Assembly (NCBI GenBank): GCA_039918615.1
Contig: JBDSHG010000108.1
Span: 1-6,615, forward strand
DNA length: 6,615 nucleotides
Direction: 5' to 3'
Origin: FEN-1250 sp039918615
GTDB lineage: Bacteria > Gemmatimonadota > Gemmatimonadetes > Gemmatimonadales > Gemmatimonadaceae
Positions 1 to 5,963 of this stretch are shown here, in pieces. The notes under the pieces were generated by a model. That model was not told where the DNA came from. It was given only the letters and a program-made list of their open reading frames with translations, and ran no database searches. Both the position numbers and the translations under genes were made by a program. Within the stretch, counting starts at the first letter, position 1. Each line of letters begins with the position of its first letter.

Positions 1-435
1 CACCGCGTATACCTGGGCGAGCGACGCCACGCACTGCGTTCTGCGATTCGTGAGGGGGAGGGGCGGAGCGGAGAAATCTTCGAGGAACGATATAGCGCCG
101 CCATTGCGGGATCGTCCATCGCGCTGGGCTTCGTTCGCGAGGTTTGCCCCGACCAGCACACGACACGAACGTTCGAAATTCCGGCGATCGGTGGATTCAT
201 GCTGGCCGACCGCACCGACGAGCATCTCGAATTTTTCGACGAAGGACGTGAGGCCGAATTCTTCGGCTCCGACGACGAATATATGGAGAAGATCCAGTAT
301 TATTTGCGAAACGAAACCGCTCGTGCTCAAATCGCCCGCGCAGGCCATCAGCGATGCCTGACCTCCGGCTACTCCTACGATGATCGCATTCGAACCGTGA
401 TGGCCAACCTCGATGTAGGCTCGGTAGCGTCGTGA
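1..435 (+). CDS. CgeB-like glycosyltransferase, C-terminal part (5' truncated by window edge)
   Basis: Frame 1 is open from the first base to a TGA at 433-435, giving 144 residues of a C-terminal half with no start in the window. The diagnostic stretch is at residues 55-81 (TRTFEIPAIGGFMLADRTDE, continuing to an E-FF-DEG segment). It matches the donor-binding end of GT-B glycosyltransferases of the CgeB / Glyco_trans_1_2 group, in which a conserved Glu is followed by a Gly-Gly-Phe turn. After it come an acidic helix (GSDDEYMEKIQYYL, 89-102) and a helical tail (ARAGHQRCLTSGYSYDDRI) typical of the end of these proteins. The likely role is transfer of a sugar from a nucleotide donor during polysaccharide assembly; donor and acceptor cannot be read. 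The ATG at 199 is an internal methionine, because the family motif begins upstream of it. The stop overlaps the next gene's start by 4 bases, which implies one operon. Confidence 0.85.
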   Translation, partial: HRVYLGERRHALRSAIREGEGRSGEIFEERYSAAIAGSSIALGFVREVCPDQHTTRTFEIPAIGGFMLADRTDEHLEFFDEGREAEFFGSDDEYMEKIQYYLRNETARAQIARAGHQRCLTSGYSYDDRIRTVMANLDVGSVAS

Positions 436-1922
436 AGGCAACAGCGTTTCGCGGGGAGCAGTTTTTTCGCGCCCTCGCATTTTTTACGATGGTTGCGCCG
501 TTGGCGATATCCGTTGTCGTCGAATCGCCGGTTCCGTTCGAGACACGCGTGGAAGCGGGCGTGCTGTGGACGTTGTGCCTGTTCCCGGGCTGGCTGTATC
601 TCGGTCAGAGTGCATCGATGCGCAGACCGATTCCATTTATCGCCATCATTGGCCTGCTGTACGGATTGTACTACGCACTTCCTCCCGCGCTGGGGGCGTA
701 CAACCAGCACTATCGCATCGTGCTCAACCCCACGCGTGACTACGATGATGCCGTGTTCGCCGCGTTGTTGGGTTGGCTCGCGATGGGGGTCGGCTACATG
801 TGCGTGAGGCTGGTCATGCCCGCGAAGCGTGCGACCCGTGCAGTGGAGGTGCTCACTTCGCGAAGACAATGGTTCGGCTTGGGACTCATGACCAGTGGGT
901 TGTTGCTCGAGCTCCTGCGCCGGTTTTCCCCGATTCCCCCGGAAATTGCCGGAATTCTGATCTTTGTGACCAGCCTTGGCTGGTTCGGAAGCGGGCTAAT
1001 GATCGTGCTCGCGGTGCAGAAAAAATTGCCCATTCCACTGCTCCTGCTGACGTGTCTCGGAGTGCTTGGGTTTTTTCTCCTGGGTCTCGAGAGCGGGACG
1101 CTTTCCGGCGCGGCGTGGTATGGAACAGTGGTCGTGGTGTCCGGGCTCATCGGAAATCGCGGTCTGAAGGCGACGTGGATGGTCGGCATCGTATTCGCGG
1201 TGTTGCTGATTTTTTCGCTGCGCGGCGTCACGCCAGAGTATCGAAAGATCGTGTGGGAGCAGGGCGATGGCGGAGGCATTGTGGATCGAGTAAAGCTCCG
1301 GGTGACCCTCCTTCGCAAGCGTGTGGCGGTCGACGGAGTCGCTGGAACGATTGCGGGTGGATTCGAAACGACCTCCGAGCGCTCGGCCAATCTGGATGTG
1401 CTGGCAGAGGTGATTCGTGAGACGCCGTATGAGGTGCCGTACTGGGGTGGGGAAACGTATCTCTCTCTCGTCGGTGCGTTCATCCCCCGGTTTGTCTGGC
1501 CCGACAAACCGTCGAAGGAGCTGGGGCAGGCATTCGGACACCGGTATGACTTCCTCGATCTGCACGACGAGGCAACGTCCTTCAACTTTCCTATCCTGGT
1601 CGAGGCCTACGCCAATTTCGGGATGGGTGGTGTCGCGTTCATCATGTGGCTCTGCGGCGTGATCTATCTGCTCGTGGAGCGAGCCGTGAACAATCCGGGT
1701 CAGGACGATCTTCTGTCGCTCGCAGGCGTCGTGCTCATCATTCCCCTCACGAATATCGAGTCGGATTTTTCCCTCGATTTCGGAGGGTTGATCATGAATG
1801 GCGCTGCGCTCTGGCTGGTTCTTCGAGCGATTCGGGGCAGGGCTGCGCGCGCGGACGCCATGCGAGCATTGCCTCCATCGCCTCGACAGTTGCCAATGAG
1901 GATCGCGCCATCGGATCGATGA
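432..1922 (+). CDS. wzy: Wzy-type oligosaccharide repeat-unit polymerase (multi-spanning membrane protein)
   Basis: The protein has 496 residues and starts at a GTG that overlaps the previous stop (GTGA, 432-435). No strong Shine-Dalgarno is visible, so translational coupling probably supplies initiation. By eye there are about 10-12 hydrophobic segments, near residues 12-31, 43-58, 67-87, 105-127, 146-163, 172-195, 199-220, 224-240, 247-264, 395-415, 425-440 and 447-467. Between the last two groups lies a hydrophilic stretch of about 125 residues (265-390). It carries a short motif, FIPRFVWPDKP (350-360), then FGHRYDFLD and SFNFPILVEAYANFG (383-397). A many-helix protein with one large late extracytoplasmic loop containing 'IPR-x-WP-x-KP' is typical of Wzy / O-antigen polymerases. 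These join flipped lipid-linked repeat units on the outer face of the inner membrane. The Arg-rich tail (464-496) is probably cytoplasmic. WaaL-type ligase is the main alternative, but the adjacent glycosyltransferases and Wzc-like gene favour polymerase. Primary sequence is poorly conserved in this group, so the call rests on topology, motif and context. Confidence 0.78.
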   Translation: MKATAFRGEQFFRALAFFTMVAPLAISVVVESPVPFETRVEAGVLWTLCLFPGWLYLGQSASMRRPIPFIAIIGLLYGLYYALPPALGAYNQHYRIVLNPTRDYDDAVFAALLGWLAMGVGYMCVRLVMPAKRATRAVEVLTSRRQWFGLGLMTSGLLLELLRRFSPIPPEIAGILIFVTSLGWFGSGLMIVLAVQKKLPIPLLLLTCLGVLGFFLLGLESGTLSGAAWYGTVVVVSGLIGNRGLKATWMVGIVFAVLLIFSLRGVTPEYRKIVWEQGDGGGIVDRVKLRVTLLRKRVAVDGVAGTIAGGFETTSERSANLDVLAEVIRETPYEVPYWGGETYLSLVGAFIPRFVWPDKPSKELGQAFGHRYDFLDLHDEATSFNFPILVEAYANFGMGGVAFIMWLCGVIYLLVERAVNNPGQDDLLSLAGVVLIIPLTNIESDFSLDFGGLIMNGAALWLVLRAIRGRAARADAMRALPPSPRQLPMRIAPSDR

Positions 1923-3007
1923 ATCCAATGCCGAACGCCATCTGCAGTCGAGTCGGCGTCGCGGCGATCACGCTTCAGAGACAGGGCGACGGCGTTGCAT
2001 ATGCAGGTGCGCTTCTCGAACGGGCGATAGCCTCGATCGTCGGCGAGAATCCCTCCGTTCTCGAATTGTCACCGGGTAACTCTCGCGGACCGACACACGT
2101 CGAAGAGGCTCGTTTCGTTCTTCGACTCGGGTTGGCTCAGCTTCGCGACGCTCATTCGTGGTGGTTTTTCAATCACGTGGGCATCGCGCGAGCACAGCGA
2201 CTCATACCGTCTTTCATCCGCCGGCCATACGCAGTTCTTTTGTGTGGGATCGAGGTGTGGGACCCTGCGCTCACGCCCGATCGGAAATCGACGCTGCGCC
2301 ATGCCTCCACCCGTGTCGCCATATCCGAGCTCACGGCCAGACGAGTGCGTGCGTCACATCCCGATATCGGACCCATCGTTGCCTGTCCGCTGGCTCTCCT
2401 GCCCAAAGAGACGATCACGAGTGCAACGGATGCCGCACTACTGGCGCTCGTGAACGATCGAAGTGTGCTGATCGTAGGCCGGATGAGCGGCAGCGAGCGA
2501 TACAAGGGCCACGATGAGCTCCTCGAGTGCTGGAGCGAGGTTCTTCGCGTGGTTCCGGATGCGCAACTGATTGTCGCTGGCAGGGGGGATGATCTCGAGC
2601 GCCTGCAATCGAAGGCAGGCGAGCTGGGTCTTCAGGACCGTGTATTTTTTGCCGGCTTTGTTGGCGAGCAAACGCTGGAGGCGCTGCGAAAACGCGTCGC
2701 TGTTTTTGCCATGCCGAGCCGTGGCGAGGGCTTTGGACTCGTATATCTGGAGGCGATGCGCGCGGGCATGCCGTGCATCGGAGGAACGGAGGATGCTGGC
2801 ACGGAGGTGATCGTAGATGGCGAGACGGGCATTTGCGTCAACCCGGCGAATAAAACGGCTCTCGCCAACGCAGTGATTCTTCTCCTGACGACGCCTTCGC
2901 TCCGCGCGACGTATGCCGCGGCCGGTCGAAAGCGATTTCTGAGCTCGTTCACTTTCGAGCGATTCTGCGACCGGCTGGCGCCGATACTGCGCGATGCCTT
3001 CCCGTGA
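1919..3007 (+). CDS. GT4-type (glycosyl transferases group 1) glycosyltransferase
   Basis: The protein has 362 residues and starts at the ATG that overlaps the polymerase stop (ATGA, 1919-1922). The frame stays open upstream into the polymerase gene, but the product there is Arg/Ser-rich and unlike the family, so this start is preferred. Another Met lies at residue 4. The N-terminal acceptor domain (about 1-170) has a Gly-x-x-Tyr-type loop (QGDGVAYAGALLERA, 22-36) and a CGIEVWDP segment (109-116). The GT-B donor domain starts at LIVGRMSGSERYKGHDEL (184-201), whose Arg188 and Lys196 are the expected phosphate contacts. It continues through AQLIVAGRGDD and ends with the retaining-enzyme motif E270-x7-E278 (RGEGFGLVYLEAM), followed by AGMPCIGG. 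The predicted role is cytoplasmic, membrane-associated addition of one sugar to the lipid-linked repeat unit. Donor specificity, for example mannose, glucose or rhamnose, cannot be told. The stop overlaps the next gene by 4 bases. Confidence 0.9.
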   Translation: MNPMPNAICSRVGVAAITLQRQGDGVAYAGALLERAIASIVGENPSVLELSPGNSRGPTHVEEARFVLRLGLAQLRDAHSWWFFNHVGIARAQRLIPSFIRRPYAVLLCGIEVWDPALTPDRKSTLRHASTRVAISELTARRVRASHPDIGPIVACPLALLPKETITSATDAALLALVNDRSVLIVGRMSGSERYKGHDELLECWSEVLRVVPDAQLIVAGRGDDLERLQSKAGELGLQDRVFFAGFVGEQTLEALRKRVAVFAMPSRGEGFGLVYLEAMRAGMPCIGGTEDAGTEVIVDGETGICVNPANKTALANAVILLLTTPSLRATYAAAGRKRFLSSFTFERFCDRLAPILRDAFP

Positions 3008-4140
3008 AGATTCTGCATGTCGCGCCGAGCGTAGCGCGCGCGTTCGGCGGTCCCACGTACTCGCTGGCTGGCTTTGTCAACGCGGCCACCGGCGCGGGTG
3101 CGAGCGTCGTCATTGCCGCGCCGAGACCGTCGGTGGAGGATGGGATCTGGCTTGCGGATCAGCTGCCTGGCGTTCGGATGGAGCTGTTCGAGAGCTTCGG
3201 AAGGAATGCATTCGTCGCGTCTCCGGCGCTGCATCGGTGGCTCGGAAAAAATGCCGAATCGTTCGACGTGGTCCACGTTCACGGTCTTCTCAACTCCATC
3301 AGCTCGTTCGCCGCGCGCAGATGCGTTCGCACGGGGCAGCCCGTGGTCATCCGTCCCTTCGGGACCCTCTCCGGGTACACGGTGGCACATCGCCGCAGCG
3401 CGCTGAAGAAACTGTATTTTGCAACGGTCGAACGTCCTACGCTGCGCCGCGTGTCCGCGATGCATTTTACGACGGAAATGGAGAAGAGCGAATCACGTGC
3501 GCACGGAATTGACTGGGGCGCGCGGGCGTTCGTCATCCCTCCGCCGATGAACGAGCACGGGCATTCGGCGAGTCGGCACTTTCGCACGAGCTCGAACGTC
3601 GTCGTCATTGCGAGGCTCAATCCGGTCAAACGCATCGAGCTCCTGCTCGATGCGTGGCCGGACGTGGTTGCGCGCGTTCCGGAGGCGAGGCTGGTGATCG
3701 CGGGAGCGGGTGCTCGCGACTACGAGCTCTCCCTGCGCCGCCGCTCGCCACTGACGGGAACATCCGTGACATTTGCTGGAGCGGTGCATGGAGAAAGGAA
3801 GCGAGCGTTGCTCGAGGAGGGCGACTTGTTCGTTCTGCCATCGCGTCACGAGAACTTCGGTATTGCCGTGCTCGAAGCGCTGACGGCCGGGTTGCCCGTT
3901 GTAGTCACGCCGGAAGTGCAGCTCGCCAGCTTCGTACTAGCGCACCAGCTTGGTCTTGTCAGCGAGGGCACGCGGGAAGGGCTCGCCGATGCGATCGTCT
4001 CCGCGCTTGCTAACCGCGAGCTTCGCGAACGGTGCAGAGAGACCGGAGCGCAAATCGTTTCGCAGAACTTTTCCCCGAGCCTCATCGGCAGCGAGCTTCT
4101 GGGAATGTATCGTTTCGCCGTTGCGGCACCTCCTCGATAG
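3004..4140 (+). CDS. GT4-type glycosyltransferase, second of a tandem pair
   Basis: The protein has 378 residues and starts at GTG 3004, overlapping the preceding stop (GTGA, 3004-3007). The start is well supported because MKILHVAPSVARAFGGPTYS is a classic GT-B N-terminus, with the Gly-Gly-Pro loop at residues 15-17. Further landmarks are VVHVHGLLN (89-97), RPFGTLSGYTV (117-127), IARLNPVKRIELLLDAW (202-218, with Arg204 and Lys209 at the donor phosphate), ARLVIAGAG (228-236) and the catalytic-site motif E283-x7-E291 (RHENFGIAVLEAL). LPVVVTPE closes the donor loop. The family transfers sugars with retention of anomeric configuration, often to lipid-linked acceptors. The two neighbouring GT4 proteins share the fold but look clearly different by eye, so they probably add different residues rather than being a recent duplication. 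The protein ends 13 bases before the carbamoyltransferase gene. Confidence 0.92.
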   Translation: MKILHVAPSVARAFGGPTYSLAGFVNAATGAGASVVIAAPRPSVEDGIWLADQLPGVRMELFESFGRNAFVASPALHRWLGKNAESFDVVHVHGLLNSISSFAARRCVRTGQPVVIRPFGTLSGYTVAHRRSALKKLYFATVERPTLRRVSAMHFTTEMEKSESRAHGIDWGARAFVIPPPMNEHGHSASRHFRTSSNVVVIARLNPVKRIELLLDAWPDVVARVPEARLVIAGAGARDYELSLRRRSPLTGTSVTFAGAVHGERKRALLEEGDLFVLPSRHENFGIAVLEALTAGLPVVVTPEVQLASFVLAHQLGLVSEGTREGLADAIVSALANRELRERCRETGAQIVSQNFSPSLIGSELLGMYRFAVAAPPR

Positions 4141-4153
4141 AGAATTACATCGC

Positions 4154-5923
4154 ATGTACGTTCTGGGAATTAATGCCTATCACGGCGACGTCGCCGCCGT
4201 GTTGCTCGAGGATGGACAGCTGGTTATCGCGCTCGAGGAAGAGCGCTTTCGCCGCGTCAAGCATTGGGCAGGCTTTCCGTCGCTGGCGATCGCAAGGTGT
4301 CTCGAATATGCCGGGATTCGAGGGAGCGCCATCGACCACGTGGCCGTCAGCCGAGATCCGCGCGCGAATCTCCTGCGCAAGACGCGGTATGCGCTGATGA
4401 ATCGACCGGACATCTCGCTCGTGCGAGACCGGCTGCGCAATTCGAAGAAGCTTCGCGGACTACGCGGCCCACTTGCCGACGCACTCGAAGTCACTCAGGC
4501 GGCGCTGCCTCGACTGCATTACGTCGAGCACCATCCATCGCACCTGGCGAGTGCCTTCTTCGTATCCCCATTCGCCGATGCGGCAGTGTGCGCGATCGAC
4601 GGCTTCGGCGATTTCGTGAGCACGTCGATGGCCGCGGGACACGGGAACCGCCTGGAGCTGTTGGAAAAGATCTACTTCCCGCACTCCCTCGGCATGCTCT
4701 ACACCGCCATCACGCAGCATCTGGGGTTCATGGGGTACGGCGACGAGTTCAAGATCATGGGACTCGCCCCGTACGGAAAACCGGATCGCGTGGCGGAGGT
4801 GCGGAAGCTCGTCACGCTCAAGCCGGGCGGGACCTTCGAGCTGCAGCTGGAATACTTTCGCCACTGGCGCGAAGACATCCAGATGGAGTGGGACGAGGGC
4901 TACCCGACACTCGGGCGCGTCTATTCCGATCGCCTGGAAAAGCTTCTCGGTCCGGCGCGAAAGAAGGACGAGCCTCTCACAGAGCAGCACGAAAATCTCG
5001 CACACTCGCTTCAGGCCGTGTACGAGGAATGCGCCTTCCATGTGCTGAACGGCTTGTGGGAGCGCACGAAGAATCCGCGGCTGTGCCTTGCGGGAGGCTG
5101 TGCGATGAACAGCGTCGCGAATGGAAAAGTGCGTTCGCATACGCCCTTCGAGGAGCTGTACATTCAGCCGGCGGCAGGCGACAACGGAACGGCGTTGGGC
5201 GCGGCGTACTACGTGTGGAATCAGGTCCTAGGCAAGCCCCGGTCGTTCGTGATGGAGCATGGATACTGGGGCACGTCGTACCCTCATGCGGACCTCGCCT
5301 CGGTCCTGAGCGAGCGCGACGACGAGGAGTGGACGTACGAGCAAACGGAGGCCGACGACGAAGAAGCCGTCTGCAAGATCGCCGCGCGGCTGATTGCCGA
5401 CGGAAATGTGGTCGGCTGGTTTCAGGGACGTATGGAGTGGGGCGCGCGCGCCCTTGGGAATCGCAGCATCCTGGCTGATCCGCGGCGCGCGGACATGCGC
5501 GACCTGATCAACACGAAGATCAAGTTTCGGGAAAAGTTTCGTCCTTTCGCGCCATCGATCATGGAAGAGGCGCTCGACGACTACTTCGTGGATGCCGCTC
5601 CGGATCCGTTCATGCAGCAGGTCTATCCCGTTCGCGAGGACAAGCGCGCGATTCTGCCCGCCATCACCCACGCCGACGGCAGCGGACGCCTTCAAACGGT
5701 GAGCGAGCGCACAAATCCCCGATACTATCGACTCATTGCAGAATTTGCGAAGCTCACGGGCGTGCCGGTCGTCCTCAATACGAGCTTCAACGAGAACGAG
5801 CCAATCGTCGACACGCCGGAGCAGGCGCTCGATTGTTTCTTGAGAACGCGCATGGACGCAATTATTGTGGGGAATACCGTTATCCAGCGACAGCGCGCCC
5901 GACAGCCGCTTACCTTGAAGTGA
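4154..5923 (+). CDS. O-carbamoyltransferase, NodU/CmcH/TobZ type
   Basis: The protein has 589 residues, normal for the family. ATG 4154 is preferred because MYVLGINAYHGDVAAVLLED is the family N-terminus (ASKHA/TsaD-like fold) and an AGAGAA purine run lies at 4139-4144. The frame is open further upstream, but there it only reads the glycosyltransferase gene out of frame. The N-terminal domain carries EEERFRRVKHW (28-38), the metal-binding VEHHPSHLASAFF (124-136; His126/127 and His130), CAIDGFGD (146-153), GYGDEFKIMGLAPYGKP (194-210), AGGCAMNS (313-320) and QPAAGDNGTALGAA (338-351). The C-terminal YrdC-like domain carries GRMEWGARALGNRSILADPR (425-444), FRPFAPSI (462-469) and PVVLNTSFNENEPIVDTPEQ (538-557). 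Known members make carbamoyl-adenylate from carbamoyl phosphate and ATP, then pass the carbamoyl group to a sugar or antibiotic hydroxyl. Here the target is inferred to be a sugar of the polysaccharide repeat. No signal peptide or membrane segment is seen, so it should act in the cytoplasm before export. Confidence 0.95.
   Translation: MYVLGINAYHGDVAAVLLEDGQLVIALEEERFRRVKHWAGFPSLAIARCLEYAGIRGSAIDHVAVSRDPRANLLRKTRYALMNRPDISLVRDRLRNSKKLRGLRGPLADALEVTQAALPRLHYVEHHPSHLASAFFVSPFADAAVCAIDGFGDFVSTSMAAGHGNRLELLEKIYFPHSLGMLYTAITQHLGFMGYGDEFKIMGLAPYGKPDRVAEVRKLVTLKPGGTFELQLEYFRHWREDIQMEWDEGYPTLGRVYSDRLEKLLGPARKKDEPLTEQHENLAHSLQAVYEECAFHVLNGLWERTKNPRLCLAGGCAMNSVANGKVRSHTPFEELYIQPAAGDNGTALGAAYYVWNQVLGKPRSFVMEHGYWGTSYPHADLASVLSERDDEEWTYEQTEADDEEAVCKIAARLIADGNVVGWFQGRMEWGARALGNRSILADPRRADMRDLINTKIKFREKFRPFAPSIMEEALDDYFVDAAPDPFMQQVYPVREDKRAILPAITHADGSGRLQTVSERTNPRYYRLIAEFAKLTGVPVVLNTSFNENEPIVDTPEQALDCFLRTRMDAIIVGNTVIQRQRARQPLTLK
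5840..5868 (+). promoter_or_regulatory. Weak sigma70-like promoter candidate ahead of the Wzc-like gene
   Basis: TTGAGA (5840-5845) and TATTGT (5863-5868) are separated by 17 bases. They match the sigma70 consensus at 5 of 6 and 4 of 6 positions. The pair lies inside the 3' end of the carbamoyltransferase gene, about 95 bases before ATG 5964. It could give the Wzc-like gene its own transcription. Codons for conserved family residues cover the same bases, and the host's promoter consensus is unknown, so chance is quite possible. Confidence 0.15.
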
Positions 5924-5963
5924 TCGCGCGCGCCGCACTGTCTGCCTCTTCCAAATTGGGCTG

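Noticed and set aside
199..435. A separate small gene of 78 residues
   Set aside because: The same frame is open to the left edge, and the CgeB-type donor motif starts upstream of this Met, so it is the tail of a larger protein.
480..1216. Six-T runs in the polymerase gene as phase-variable slippage tracts
   Set aside because: Runs near 480-485, 1071 and 1211 are only about six bases long and fall where Phe/Ile codons are expected in membrane helices. Known phase-variable tracts are usually longer.
1646..1918. N-terminal extension of the first GT4 gene by 91 residues
   Set aside because: It reads the polymerase gene out of frame and gives an Arg/Ser/His-rich product. ATG 1919 with a 4-base overlap fits the neighbouring junctions better.
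794..1928. Two overlapping long reverse-strand open frames opposite the polymerase
   Set aside because: Both have the composition of shadow frames, and they contradict the many-helix membrane protein on the + strand, whose motif and operon overlaps are coherent.
2632..3465. 277-residue reverse-strand open frame spanning the glycosyltransferase junction
   Set aside because: It covers the ends of two genes with strong GT-B motifs, and its translation is Arg/His-rich and featureless.
3950..4153. N-terminal extension of the carbamoyltransferase by 68 residues
   Set aside because: The extension lies within the preceding glycosyltransferase gene, is Arg/Ser-rich and precedes a family-typical N-terminus at ATG 4154.
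4264..5478. 404-residue forward open frame inside the carbamoyltransferase gene
   Set aside because: It is a shifted frame of a protein with conserved motifs throughout. The product is Arg-rich and low in hydrophobic residues and looks non-native.
5924..5963. Terminator or hairpin in the 40-base gap
   Set aside because: A GCGCGCGC run is self-complementary, but there is no stem with a proper loop and no T-tract, so termination is not supported.
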